From Allacma fusca (taxonomy: Eukaryota > Arthropoda > Collembola > Symphypleona > Sminthuridae): a stretch of 64,000 bases of DNA. The stretch covers positions 55,841,632 through 55,905,631 of the forward strand of contig OX359246.1 of NCBI GenBank assembly GCA_947179485.1, in the 5' to 3' direction. Below the pieces are notes generated by a model. That model was not told the origin of the DNA. It searched no databases and saw only the letters and a list, made by a program, of their open reading frames with translations. The position numbers were made by a program, and so were the translations under genes. Position 1 is the first letter of the stretch, and the number at the start of each line of letters is the position of its first letter. Positions 1-11,639 of this stretch are shown piece by piece.

Positions 1-403
1 TTCAGGTATTTTTCAGGTACGGGTAACCAAGTTATATTTGGTCAAAAATTCCTGAAGGGTAAAGTATTGGCTTGGATCCGAGGACCCAAGTTTGGGTTGT
101 CAAAACATTTGGAAACTAGCATTGATTATAACTATTAGATGGTAAACAACACTATTGTGTACAAGTACTTTGGCAGATTAAATTTTCTCCAAAAGTTAAC
201 ACCTGTGTTGTAAACTAGGCATTTAGTTCAATTCCGCTAACGAGCCAAATATGATTCTGCCAACGTCGACTAATATTGAAAATATTCAGAAACCTGGCTC
301 TTCAGGTTGGTTAATAACTTACCTTCAAGGTGATATTCTTCGGGATTCCGGGATACCTTATTCAGAGTTTTCATCCATCTGACTGATTGTGAGCATTGCA
401 ATC
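1..403. other. 5' flank of first gustatory receptor gene
   Basis: No gene is seen here. Bases about 241-310 are clearly related to about 9380-9452, which lies in front of a decayed receptor copy, so this flank was duplicated together with the receptor. No obvious TATA box was found. Confidence 0.5.
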
Positions 404-1952
404 ATGAAGGGTTTCGTCAGTGCAGTTGAAATCATTGGGAAAATTACGCTTTGTTTTCCCATTAAAAATCGTTTTTTTCACTTTGGCCGCAAGAATTTAG
501 AACCTGATTCATATTTTATTTTTTATTTTGTTCAGCTAATGTTTTTTATAGGATCAGGTGCGACGCTTGATACGCTGTACAGCAATTCGTTTGAAACCAT
601 CGTTCATAACGGCAGATTATCCGAGCACATAATGCAGGCTTTAATTTATTCAACGTACGTTTTCTCCGATGCATTAATTCGCTTTACAAATATATATCAC
701 AGCTGTACTATCATTGAGTTAACTTCGTCCTTGAAAGTACTTATGAAGAAATACGTTCCCAACGCCCAAGGAAATATGATTGTTATCATGTTTATTGCAT
801 CATTACTTTCAGCTGGTTTCATCAAAGCTTGGACTGATATTCTAATACATGATCTAAATTACGACTTCACTTCGTACAACTTTACGCTGACATTTTTGCC
901 TGTAAATAATATGGTCCTGGCCGGTGTATATTGTTTCACCGATACTGGCACGTACACATCATTAATATTCTCGTATGCATTCATTGTGGGCTATGGGCTA
1001 ATTATTTTAGGAATTTATGGAAAATATATAGCAAAATTTGTGAGAACATTTATAACGCCAGCAAAGGGATTTGGTAAAGAATACCGCTTGACCTTTCCCA
1101 CATTAATTGAAGATTTTGGAAGGGATGCCGAAATTCTTAAACAATGCATGGACAAATATTCGAAAATTGCTGGAGTTTACACGCTAGCCATTCTGTACGT
1201 ATCAACTGTAAATGTTATTCGGTATCTGAACCATATGACCACCGCGGATACACTCGAGTTTGTATCCAATTCTTGGATTTTCAATGCTAGCTGTTTTGTC
1301 GCCGTGGTGTTTTTATCAAATTTTGGGAACTACCTTCAGATAAGGGTAGACTTTTGAATTGAAATATTTATCGTTGAGCTCATGATGTAATGACATTTAT
1401 GTGTACGCTTCCCATTTGTAATTTTTTTTTGACTTTCCTAAGGCTAAAACACTGAAGGAAGATTTGGTAGTTGCATATGTACGGAATCCAACACCACCCT
1501 CTGAGCAGGTATCACAGGATCAGGTTCTAGTAGTGTGTGTTGCTAATTAAAAACTTTGAATATCAAAATAATAATTTGTACTTGCGAGAATTTCTTTGCT
1601 GAGTGGAGTAACATAAGTTCCTTTCCTCGAACTTTCACAGGTCACTAAGCTTTCTTTATGGCTTTCTTCATGGGAGTGGAAACTATCCCCTTTGGACATG
1701 TTTGATTTGAATCACACAACAGTTCCTGCTGTAAGTAATCCCAAGAAATAAAATAAATATAATTTGTACGTGAATTTAATTTAAAATAAGTAGCCACTGC
1801 CAGATTGCCGTGGTTATTTTATGTGGATTATTCAAAAATACATAAGATTTAGTAAAGAATTGCTGATTATTTTATAGGTGGCTGCGGTTGTTATAACTTA
1901 CTTCGTCTTGATATTTCAACTGAGGACGTCAGAAAATGTGACTAAAGCTTGA
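404..1952 (+). CDS. gustatory receptor family protein, copy 1 (four exons)
   Basis: Insect-type chemoreceptor of the gustatory receptor superfamily, a seven-helix plasma-membrane protein acting as a ligand-gated channel in sensory neurons. Model: exons 404-1345, 1443-1508, 1641-1730 and 1878-1952, all phase 0 with GT-AG junctions, giving 390 aa. An open frame begins at 389 on a GTG, but the ATG at 404 aligns with the start of the neighbouring paralogue. The last exon encodes TYFVLIFQL, the TYhhhhhQF-type signature of the seventh helix that defines the family. The preceding exon carries a conserved stretch containing DMFDLNHTT. First exons of this gene and of the one at 4228 are both exactly 942 nt and align without gaps. 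The ligand cannot be read from sequence. Confidence 0.88.
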
Positions 1953-3394
1953 GCAACTTACAAGGTTTAAAATCTTTAAACGAAATACCGCACCCCAGAA
2001 TTGGGTAAACGCGAAGGGGCAGTGCAGCAGTAGTGTAAATGTCATTCAGGCATTATTAATGAGAATGACACTGGTATTGGTAGTAGAGGTAGCCGTATAA
2101 ATATACAATGTTTGCAACTGCAGGAAATTAAAATTATATTACTGTGTGTACTGTAATACACAAAATATATGGGCAGGGGTCGGATGTTTGTGGGAAGACT
2201 GAAAGATTCTTCCCAATGAAATAAATTTTCTGGCACGGGAAAACAAATCAGCCACGCATTTCAAAGGGAAGGAAAATTGTTTTGTGGCAAGAAGTTTGGA
2301 AATTTGTTGACCCTTTTTAAAAGGGATTCTAATACATGTGGAGGTTTGGAAGGGAAAATGTTTGTCAATCAGATTTTCAAATTTGTTGATCTTTATTCAG
2401 CAGGAATTTTTAAACTTTCCATCAGGGACACCAACAGGGAAAATTGAATGATCGTCCAGGTATACATAGTTACAAAATCCAACCCTTGTACCATTAAATG
2501 GATAACTGCAAATAAAATATAAAATGAAAATATCAAAAAAGAATTACAAAAGCTGAACTATAGTAATGCCAAAGAACTACTCTGTAATTAAGGTGAAAAC
2601 TATTTAGTGAAGTGTTCCAACGAAAGTTCTTCTTCTACCATTAAATTGAAAACACACGTGGAATGTACGATCTTCAAAAGAATTAAAAGTAGAACGCCTA
2701 CCAATATATGTATAACTGAAGCCGTCGTTCTAACCTCAAATAACATGCAAGCCGAACCAGTAACATTTTTATTTTTCCAAAAAAGGATGGACAAGACCCA
2801 AAATTTTGAAAACTGATTCTGTGACAATAAGACACTTTCGAATAATCGCAGGATGTGACGACGAGGTGGTTGACAGCTTTGCGAAAAGCTATTACAGCCA
2901 AATTTTGATATAACGTATGCTTAGGGGACGGTCAATTTTTATGTGCTACAAGAATTGTTCGTTATATACATGCTAATCCTTAAGCAATACGTATAAAAAA
3001 TAAAATTATAGATATAATTCTGCTATATGTATATAGCCAACGGTTAGTGAGATTTGACAGCAAATTTATCCGCGTAAATAAAAAATCATCTCGACCGAAA
3101 TTTCAAAATCATCATCAAAATTTTGTTGGGAAAGAGTATGATGTCGAATCGATATTTACTGAATATTAGAAAATTCGAATAAATGCTGTTCCATTACAAT
3201 ATTCACTCTACGGAACTTCTCAGATGGTTTTTAGCTGGAGAGGGAGCATACTTGAGAACTATGTATTTGTAAGTCAAGACAATGTATGACAAAGAAAGTT
3301 CATACTTACATAATATATATAGTTATTATTGATAAAATAAATATTTCTACACACATGAATATTGAACAGTTCAAGCTCTAGCTAGTGGATTGCA
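1953..3394. other. intergenic, no gene recognised
   Basis: Short open frames at 2042-2236 and 2600-2901 on both strands overlap each other and have no coding character or splice context. I see nothing else here. Confidence 0.5.
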
Positions 3395-3836
3395 CGTCGC
3401 ATCCGTGCTGCGGACAGTTATGTACTTAACAAAGATTTTGGATTACAGATAACGGATTACATTGTTTATATGTTCCCTGAACGATTACGGATTAATGAAT
3501 ATATTTTTTCTTTGACAATGTGGGTTTGGGTTTAGGGATTACATTTTTTTTAAATTGGCTTAGGGATTAGTAATAAATTACAGATTACGTAAATTAAATT
3601 CTTATAAGGGATAACTTTGTTGGATTCCTTAATTGGCACACATGCCAATGATTTTTTCGGGATTACGGATTACAGGGTTGTTCCTTTGAATCCGGGATTA
3701 ACGGATTACGAGCCAAAATGTTGTTCCAGGGTTACGGATAGCAGATTTTATAAATGCTTGAAGTAAGGATTAAGATTATGGAATATTGGAACTACGTATA
3801 TTGTGAAACCCGGATTACGCCCAGCACTGGATCACA
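3395..3836. mobile_element. self-similar GGATTAC-word element, probably an old non-autonomous transposon
   Basis: The interior repeats variants of GGATTACGGATTAC in both spacing and phase. Ends are weakly inverted: GTGCTG near 3403 and CAGCACTGGAT at about 3822-3832. Flanks CGTCGCAT and GATCACAT agree at only 5 of 8 positions, so a target duplication is suggestive at best. It belongs with the clearer word-iterated hAT elements elsewhere in the window. Confidence 0.5.
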
Positions 3837-4227
3837 TATAAATAGATACTTACATGCAACTTCTTTTACACAATTATCGTAAAGTATCCCATAATTACAT
3901 GTATGTGTACACATCTTTCAATTCCATGAAAGTAATGACTTACGTATTTTGGAAATTGAAATGTATCATTAGAGAACTATTACAGAGATAATGGATTACT
4001 TCTTTCCAACTCGTTTATGCCTTCATTACAGTTACACTAAGTCAAATTAAAATTATTACTAACGTCGGTAAATATCCAAGTATCCACAAACCAAAAAATA
4101 TATTCTGACATTCAAATATTACTATTTAATATTCCGTCGCATTTTCCCTGGTGACATATCCTTGTGGACTCTGCATAGAGTATTTTGTTACTCAGTCCGA
4201 GCTACTATCCACCGGAACCTTGTAATC

Positions 4228-5969
4228 ATGAACCGTTTGATAAGTGTTCCCGAAACAATTGGAAAAATAATCATTTGCTTTCCAACCAGAGATTTTCGTT
4301 TCCATTTTGGTAACCAAAAGTCAGGGCCGAATTCGTACTTTACGTTCAATTTCATTCAGTTTATTTTATTTTTTGGATCAGTGTTGGCGACGTTTGATAC
4401 ACTGTACAGCAATTCGATGGAAACAATTGTTCAGAGTGAGAAATTATCAGAGAAAATCACGCAGGCTTTAATATACTCAACATATGTTGTCTCGGATTCG
4501 TTAATTCGAATTACCAATATTTTTTATAGATGTCATGTGCTTGAGCTAACTTCGACCCTGACAATTCTTATCAAGAAATACAACCCCAAGATCTCAAAAA
4601 GTATTTTGGCCATTATTTGCATTTCGCTATTGCTTTCAACTTGTCTCATCATTGCTTTGGCAGAAGTTTCATATTTTGACTTAAATTCTGATTACAGTTC
4701 CAGTAACTTTAAGCTTATTCTTTTACCTCTGAATAATAGATTCTTACGAGGTTTTTATTTTTTCTACGATATATGCACATATACAGGTTTAATATTCGCA
4801 TATGTTTTCATTGTATGCAATGGCCTGAGTATTTTAGGCATTTATTGCAGTTACCTTGAGAAATTCAAGAGGACATTTATAAAGTCAGAAGCAACGTTTG
4901 AGAACGACTCCCTTACCTTTCTCACAAGAGTTGAGACTTTTGTTCAAGACGCCGTATTTCTCAAACAATGCATGGATAAGTATTCAAAAACAGCTGGAGT
5001 ATACGCTGTGGCAATTCTGTACGTTTCAACTGTAAACGTAATTCGGTACATGAACTTTGTGATCACAAGGGATACACTGGAATTCGTATCCAATTCGCTA
5101 ATGTTCAATGCAAGCTGCTTTGTTGCCATTGGATTTTTATCAAGTTTCGGGAACTACCTTCAAGGCAAGGTATATTTCAGACGAGAAATGTGAAGTCATG
5201 CAGTCATGACACGCCATAATTTAACTGATAGTGTTCACTTTACCTATACTTAATAATTACAACTATACGTAATTACATATGTTTTTGTTAGGCTAAAACG
5301 ATGAAGGAAGACTTGGTTGTTACACATGTGCGGAGCATTACACCACAGTCAGATCAGGTATTATACTAACTAAATGAAAACTAGAAAATAGACCTTGAAA
5401 TTTAAATAATATTTTGTAGTTTCTGCAAAACATATTTTATTTGGCAGATACGTTTCGTCGACGAATAAGCACACACGTAGAACATTTAAATATCGAATGT
5501 AAATATTAATTTGGTTTCCATGCTCTCAACAGGTTCATAAGCTGCTGTTATGGCTTTCCACCTGGGATTTTAAACTGTCCCTTTTGGACATGTTTGATTT
5601 GAATCATACAACAATCCCAGCGGTAAGTTTATTCTGGAAGATTATCTTCCGGATCGTTTGAAATATTTTGCTAATAGTTTTCACTGAAATGGTCACTGCA
5701 AAAAGAGAACAAATTAAATACGAAATGTTCCGAAATATAACAATTTGCAATTATTATAGCAGTAAGCAGTTGCTTGTTAGCGTTTTTCTCATGCTTTAAT
5801 TTAATAGAGCGTTGATTTTGGAGCCGAAAAAGTTTAAAAATAGTTTTAGACTGTTTAGTTTAGGACTTTTTCAGAAACTGTATTTATTCAACAGGTAACT
5901 GCGGTTGTTTTAACATACTTCGTCCTTCTATTTCAACTAAGAACTTCAGAGAATATGGCCCAGAATTAA
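4228..5969 (+). CDS. gustatory receptor family protein, copy 2 (four exons)
   Basis: Tandem paralogue of the receptor at 404. Exons 4228-5169, 5292-5357, 5533-5622 and 5895-5969, all phase 0, encode 390 aa. Exon lengths (942, 66, 90 and 75 nt) are identical to the first copy, which strongly supports both models. The C-terminal signature reads TYFVLLFQL. The open frame extends upstream to 4162, but the ATG at 4228 is the one shared with the paralogue. The gene appears intact. Introns are 122, 175 and 272 nt and have diverged from copy 1, so the duplication is not very recent. Confidence 0.88.
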
Positions 5970-6225
5970 GAACCTGATGGTTATTCCAATGTATACAACG
6001 GACAGAATTACAACTATTACTGGGAGTACATGTAGTTGAAAAAACAGTAATCCCATGTATAGAAGAATTTCACGGGGAATGCAACAAAATCAAAAAACTT
6101 ATGTACTTAAATTGAAGAGCAGGTTTAAATATTTATCCATAATATATACATATATAGAATATGCATACGACTTATCATAAACAGATATGCGTTCATTCAA
6201 GCAATTAATTTTATTCAACATTCGC

Positions 6226-6335
6226 CTTCTGGTACGTTAATTCGTTTAAATAAGTATGTATATACATGCCACAGATGTAACATCATTGAGCTAACTTCGT
6301 CCTTCAAAATTATGAAGAAATATATACTGCCCGAC
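6226..6335 (+). pseudogene. gustatory receptor fragment (part of exon 1)
   Basis: A piece of about 110 bases resembles the part of exon 1 around 680-760 of copy 1, including the coding stretch for IIELTSS. Flanking receptor sequence is missing and no open frame continues. It lies at the start of a segment that recurs near 9700-11640. Confidence 0.7.
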
Positions 6336-6907
6336 TTCTTAATGAAAAACGTAAAATGACATTTTCTTCAATGATTGCTCTCCTAAAGCATAATTTATCC
6401 AACGTTACTCCTTATTTCTTCCAGTCATGTCCAATACTCTCAAAGTGCAGACCTACCAAATTGCACCCTGGAAATCAAATAAATTTCCTACAAATTTGCG
6501 CCGAAAAATTGTCTGAAAAATATATGTTTATAACATTTTAGAACATCTAATTTTCCGACATAGCGGTGCGGAATATTTCGTTCAAACACGGAAGAATGCA
6601 ACCGGCACATTAAATCATTATGTACTTTGTGTAGTGCTTCATGAGACAAAATAAATGTTATATATTCACGCAGTTTATATTACGATGAGAACTACATTTT
6701 TATTATAACATTGACAATGTACAAGGTTTTTCGCACTTTTAAAAATTGACAAATAGCAAAAACGTAATGTCTTTACCAATAATAATTATTACAGTTATCT
6801 TCTAAGCCCCAATCTTCTAATAAATAACACATCTGAACGTAGCTACATTGTACAAACTTAGCATAAAAAATGGAAATTCGTTGACGGAAGATTTTATCTT
6901 GGGGTAT
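6336..6907. repeat. diverged segmental duplicate, 3' flank of metallothionein-like gene A
   Basis: This stretch is alignable with about 9765-10622 but with many substitutions and indels, unlike the adjacent gene. It forms the left part of a duplicated unit made of receptor relic, spacer and metallothionein-like gene. No gene of its own is seen. Confidence 0.6.
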
Positions 6908-7506
6908 TTAACAGCTACCGGCACCACACTCGCATCCCTCACACCTCTGTGCCTTGACAGTCTTCGCTCCACAAGAACCTCCTTCCGGACATTCACAATC
7001 CACCCGGGTCACTTCGCAACCCTGGCATTTCCGGATTTTAAGAGTGCATTCCCGAGCCCCACAATCGCATTTGGCACTCAAGAGCTCAGTTTGATCTCCA
7101 CAGCAGCCTTCACCATCCTGACGGTTGCACCGGATCTGGAATTTGCACCGACAAGTATTCGACCCATTCTGACATTCGCAAGTCCACTCAACAGTTTTAT
7201 TTTCTGCGTTGAATGCACATGGGACGTTGGTAACACAGTTGCAGGTGCCTCCCGGATTGCGTTCACAGTTGCATTCCGTTGGGTTTGATTCTACATAAAA
7301 AAATTACAAATGTTACTTACAATTCAGACAATAATAATACTTGTACTGCCTTTCAAATGTAACCATAATTGTTTGCCCAAATTTTTTTTTAATTTACGGC
7401 AACAAGTTGGGTGAAAGTGAATTTAGGGAAAGTGACCGGGTAATATGAGAAAAAGTTGGAGCTTATTAAATGCTAAAAAATACTCACCAACAGCAAGACT
7501 GGCCAT
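6908..7506 (-). CDS. metallothionein-like cysteine-rich protein, copy A
   Basis: Two exons, 7488-7506 and 6908-7290, joined in phase 1 (GAA across the junction), encode 133 aa ending at TAA. There are 24 cysteines (18%), mostly in CxC pairs (CNC, CEC, CRC, CDC) and single CC and CxxC motifs, spread evenly. No signal peptide is present (start MASLAVESN), so the protein is probably cytosolic. That composition is typical of metallothioneins, which bind Zn, Cu or Cd through thiolate clusters. It is longer than classical metallothioneins (about 40-80 aa), resembling the long multi-domain forms. Upstream TGCACAC elements support the call. The open frame on the opposite strand is a shadow. An alternative is an unrelated cysteine-rich protein. 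Confidence 0.8.
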
Positions 7507-7692
7507 TTTTCCAAAATAGTAACTGACGTCTGTTTCACAAAAAATCTTTTGAAAGGTTAGTGTTATTCCTTGGGTAAAAATCGCTTTGATTTGTTTTCTT
7601 TTTCTGCTTGTAGCTCTGAAGGTAGATGCAAGAGAAATGATACATTGGCATGTGAAGCAAAGGAATTTTAAAGGTCCAGATTTGAGCGTGCC

Positions 7693-7910
7693 GTGTGCAC
7701 GAAGGTAGTGTCGTGTGCAGACCCAAACGTATGTACAAGTGTGTTAGGTGCCTTTATGCGCTTTACTTCTGATGACGACAAGAGTGTCGTGTGCAAAATC
7801 CAAAGGCCGTGTGCACATTTTTCTCAGGATCCCCTTGTCAACACGATAGTTTAACGCCTGAATTTGCTCATGCGAATATGAATCAGAAATACGTCTTTAT
7901 CTTGTGTGCA
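7693..7910 (-). promoter_or_regulatory. cluster of five metal-response-element motifs upstream of metallothionein-like gene A
   Basis: GTGTGCA on the plus strand (TGCACAC read towards the gene) occurs at 7693-7699, 7713-7719, 7789-7795, 7809-7815 and 7904-7910. Each matches the TGCRCNC core of the element bound by MTF-1. Spacing shows two pairs each 20 bp apart, about two helical turns. The cluster begins 187 bp upstream of the start codon. Confidence 0.75.
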
Positions 7911-7929
7911 ATTTGGGAAGGAAAAGAAT

Positions 7930-8280
7930 TGATCCAGCATTTTCAATTTTGAATAAATAATGAGCTCATTTAGCTTTGAGTGAATGTAACATTATAATCG
8001 CCAATATATAAAAGTTGCTTTCTCTGCACAAGATCCCTTTGGAATATCCTGGGCAGAAATAATTCCCAACTGAAGTTACATGACCCGTTTCTCAACCGAG
8101 TAAATAGCCCCAAGATCCGAATTGGACTCCTTGCAGAGTCGGAGGTGCTATAATTGAGTGTTGAGACAGCAATTTTATTACATGTGAAATATGGAAATTA
8201 TAAACTATGTATATGGAACTGTGAAATAAATTATGACATGTATTTTATCCTTATGTAAGAGTCCTGTTTGTATGAGGAGT
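7930..8280. other. intergenic, no gene recognised
   Basis: No open frame, repeat or known motif stands out. Confidence 0.4.
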
Positions 8281-8640
8281 TTCTGATTTAAAATCTGATT
8301 ACAGTTCTAGCAATTGGCAACTTAAATCTTGTGTTGTTTTAAATAATACATTCTTACGGAGTTTTTTTTTCTATTATATATGTTCACACACGGGCTTAAA
8401 GCCGAAAACAGTGTTTCAGGAAGATTCACTTAGCTTTTCGGGTTTTCCGGAACTACTGCCAGGACAGGGTATGTTTTAGTCTTGGAAGAGCCATAATAAG
8501 GCATAAATTGTCTAATAATGTTCACTTTACAATCATATAATAATTTACAATTTTACATAGCTACGTTTTTGTTACCCTAAAACGTTGAAGGAAGATTTGG
8601 TTGTCGAACAAGTGAGAAGCATTAGACTACAGTGTACCAT
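8281..8640 (+). pseudogene. gustatory receptor fragment (end of exon 1 and exon 2)
   Basis: About 8284-8400 resembles the middle of exon 1 of receptor copy 2 (near 4690-4790). About 8571-8640 resembles exon 2, with a coding stretch for LKEDLVV. Large parts between are missing and the frame is not open, so this is a decayed third receptor copy. Confidence 0.7.
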
Positions 8641-9379
8641 TATCTCCCCCGTAGCCCATATAAAGTCACAACGACACACAATTTGCGAACCCCCCAATTT
8701 TTTAAAATTCCTTTCCAGATTTTTAAAAATTTGTTTCATTGGCCTAGGTCAAAAATTGGGTCACAATCCTCAGGAACGTGAAGCAAAGTGGAGAGTTTTT
8801 GAGGATTGATTAATAATAATTATAAATTAAAAGTAATTTTTATTTTTGTACACAAGCACGTTTTATCTGAAATAACGCTCATATTTATAGGAAATTTGAT
8901 GGGCTTTAACTGGAGCTATCCAACAGGCTTACGCATTGAGAACTCTGGACATGACCCTTAAGATAACAGATATCAAGGTTGGAGAAATTCATTTTGGGGA
9001 CTAAAGATGAAGAAAAGGAGAGTTTTGGATTTTGCGAATAACTAGCGGATAATAGATTATTATTAGCAATTATTGGCAAATACTTGGAAGATTATATTAG
9101 AATTTTGAGAAGTATAACATTGATTTTAAAATATGCAATAAATATATTTGCCATTATGTATTGGAAATTGTAATGCATTTGTTACTACTACCGGTATCGT
9201 CCTTTTCTTGTATCAGTGTAACCTAAATTCCTCATAAACTCATCTATGGTGACCATCAGATGACTGATCATAAACAGATAAAAGTTCCTTCAAGGAATAT
9301 GCACTTGCGTTATTATTATCCAAATTATTTAAATTATCCAATGATAAGGATAACATTATGTAATTGGATAATATTATTG
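8641..9379. other. intergenic, no gene recognised
   Basis: Only a short shadow frame reaches into this stretch (8585-8809). Nothing else is identifiable. Confidence 0.4.
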
Positions 9380-9730
9380 CGTTAACGAACCAAAATATCT
9401 GTATCTGCTAATATTGGGAAATACTGAAAATACCCAGAAACCTGGCTCTCTTGAGACTCCTTGCTTTTTGTTTTCCCATCAAAAATTATTGTTTCCACTT
9501 TGGCCACCAGAATTTAGGACCTGATTCATACTTCAAATTTTATTTTATTCTACAGACATCGTTCACAGCGACAGATTATCCGAGCACTTAATGTCAAGAT
9601 TAATTTATTCAGCGTGCGTTTTTAGACATGTTAGTTCGTTTAACAAATATATGTCACTGATGTAATGCCATTGATGTAATTTCTCTTTGAAAATTTGTAT
9701 GAAAAAATATACAATAATTACTGCCCCAAC
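9380..9730 (+). pseudogene. gustatory receptor fragment with its 5' flank
   Basis: About 9380-9452 matches the 5' flank of receptor copy 1 and about 9460-9730 matches its exon 1, with internal deletions and frame breaks. Recognisable coding pieces include the CFPIKN region and the GRLSEH-like region. It is the receptor part of the second duplication unit that ends with metallothionein-like gene B. Confidence 0.75.
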
Positions 9731-9764
9731 CACAACGCCATGGTAAAAAGACATCATTCGAATC

Positions 9765-10622
9765 CTCCGCATTGTCTTCAATTATTGCTCTCCTAAAACA
9801 TAATTTCACCAACATTACTCCCTATTTCTACCAGTCATGACCATAATAAGTCTCCACGCAGAGACGTATAATACAGCACCCTGGAAATCCAACTAATTTC
9901 TCTACAAACCAAATAAACACGTTGAATAAATTTTAGAAAAAAATTTGGTGTGAGATTTCAAAACTTAGAAGTTGTAATACCAAAAGACACTCGAGGTTGC
10001 TTCGCATTTCTTGACCCAGGACAATGAGATCAATTGTAGAAATTCTGGAACTACATTTGCTGAAAACAGGGGAATGGAATATTTTATTGCCCCTTAATGT
10101 GGGTTTCAGGGGGAAGTAGAATGATCATGGTAATCCTGTATATCCACGTCCTAGCATTCGGCTCAAAAGCGGGATAATGGAACTAGCACATTATGCACAC
10201 AATTCTCTACTTTATGCATTGTTTACTTCATGAGAAAAAATGAATTTTACATATTCGCCCAATTTGGAATACTACCAGACCTCTATATATAATTTTATTA
10301 CAGACATTTATTATTACATTGACAATGTACAAGTTTTTCACAGTTCGACCAAATTGAAAAATAACAAAACGTAATGCATTTAATAATAATTCCAGGAATC
10401 TTCTAATAAATACTAAAATAATGTAGCCACTTTGTGTCGAACAACACTACACTACGTACTACAAGAGAAAAAAACAAACGGATGAATAAGAAAAGCAGCA
10501 ATGCCTTTACAATTAATCGTCCCAATCTTCTAATAAATAATATATCTGAACGTAGCTACATTGTATCAAACTTAGCATTAAAAAATGGAAATTCGTAGAT
10601 GGAAGATTTTATCTTGGGGTAT
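9765..10622. repeat. diverged segmental duplicate, 3' flank of metallothionein-like gene B
   Basis: Second copy of the segment at about 6336-6907, with extra inserted sequence between about 9910 and 10140. No gene is seen. Confidence 0.6.
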
Positions 10623-11221
10623 TTAACAGCTACCGGCACCACACTCGCATCCCTCACACCTCTGTGCCTTGACAGTCTTCGCTCCACAAGAACCTCCTTC
10701 CGGACATTCACAATCCACCCGGGTCACTTCGCAACCCTGGCATTTCCGGATTTTAAGAGTGCATTCCCGAGCCCCACAATCGCATTTGGCACTCAAGAGC
10801 TCAGTTTGATCTCCACAGCAGCCTTCACCATCCTGACGGTTGCACCGGATCTGGAATTTGCACCGACAAGTATTCGACCCATTCTGACATTCGCAAGTCC
10901 ACTCAACAGTTTTATTTTCTGCGTTGAATGCACATGGGACGTTGGTAACACAGTTGCAGGTGCCTCCCGGATTGCGTTCACAGTTGCATTCCGTTGGGTT
11001 TGATTCTACATAAAAAAATTACAAATGTTACTTACAATTCAGACAATAATAATACTTGTACTGCCTTTCAAATGTAACCATAATTGTTTGCCCAAATTTT
11101 TTTTTAATTTACGGCAACAAGTTGGGTGAAAGTGAATTTAGGGAAAGTGACCGGGTAATATGAGAAAAAGTTGGAGCTTATTAAATGCTAAAAAATACTC
11201 ACCAACAGCAAGACTGGCCAT
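10623..11221 (-). CDS. metallothionein-like cysteine-rich protein, copy B
   Basis: Exons 11203-11221 and 10623-11005 encode the same 133-aa, 24-cysteine protein as the gene at 6908, at a constant offset of 3715 bases. By eye I found no difference between the two from about 6888 to 7540 and from 10603 to 11255, including the 197-bp intron. The flanks on both sides differ at many positions. The gene is intact with the same start, intron phase and stop. A cluster of metal-response motifs lies upstream. Near identity with diverged flanks points to recent gene conversion rather than a new duplication. Two copies could raise metal-binding capacity, as in other arthropod metallothionein duplications (inference). 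Confidence 0.8.
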
Positions 11222-11407
11222 TTTTCCAAAATAGTAACTGACGTCTGTTTCACAAAAATACTTTCGAAAGGTTAGTGTTACTCCTTGGGTAAGATACTTT
11301 TTGATTTGTTTTCTTTCTCTGCTTGTAGCTCTGACGGTAGATGCAAGAGAAATGATACATTGGTTTGTGAAGCTAAGGAATTTTAAAGGTCCAGATTTGA
11401 GCGTGCC

Positions 11408-11533
11408 GTGTGCACCAACGTATTGTCGTGTGCAGACCACAACGTGTATGTACATGTGTGTTAGGTGCCTTTTCTACGCTTTGCTTCTGATGGCGACAAT
11501 AGCATCGTGTGCAAAATCCAATGGCCGTGTGCA
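11408..11533 (-). promoter_or_regulatory. cluster of four metal-response-element motifs upstream of metallothionein-like gene B
   Basis: GTGTGCA occurs at 11408-11414, 11428-11434, 11507-11513 and 11527-11533. The paired 20-bp spacing of copy A is kept although the surrounding sequence has diverged. The fifth element of copy A (7904) is lost here. Confidence 0.75.
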
Positions 11534-11639
11534 CATTTTTCTGAGGATCTCCTTGTCAATACGAGAGATTTAGCGTCCGGATTTGCCCAAATGAGTATGA
11601 ATCAGAAATGCGTCGTTGTCTTTTGTACCTTTTTGGGAA

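Noticed and set aside
389-403. Start of the first receptor at 389
   Set aside because: The codon is GTG. The paralogue alignment places the start at the ATG at 404.
6848-7288. 146-aa plus-strand open frame (and its near copy at 10599-11003)
   Set aside because: It is the complement of the metallothionein-like exon. The minus-strand frame has the splice sites, start, cysteine pattern and upstream motifs.
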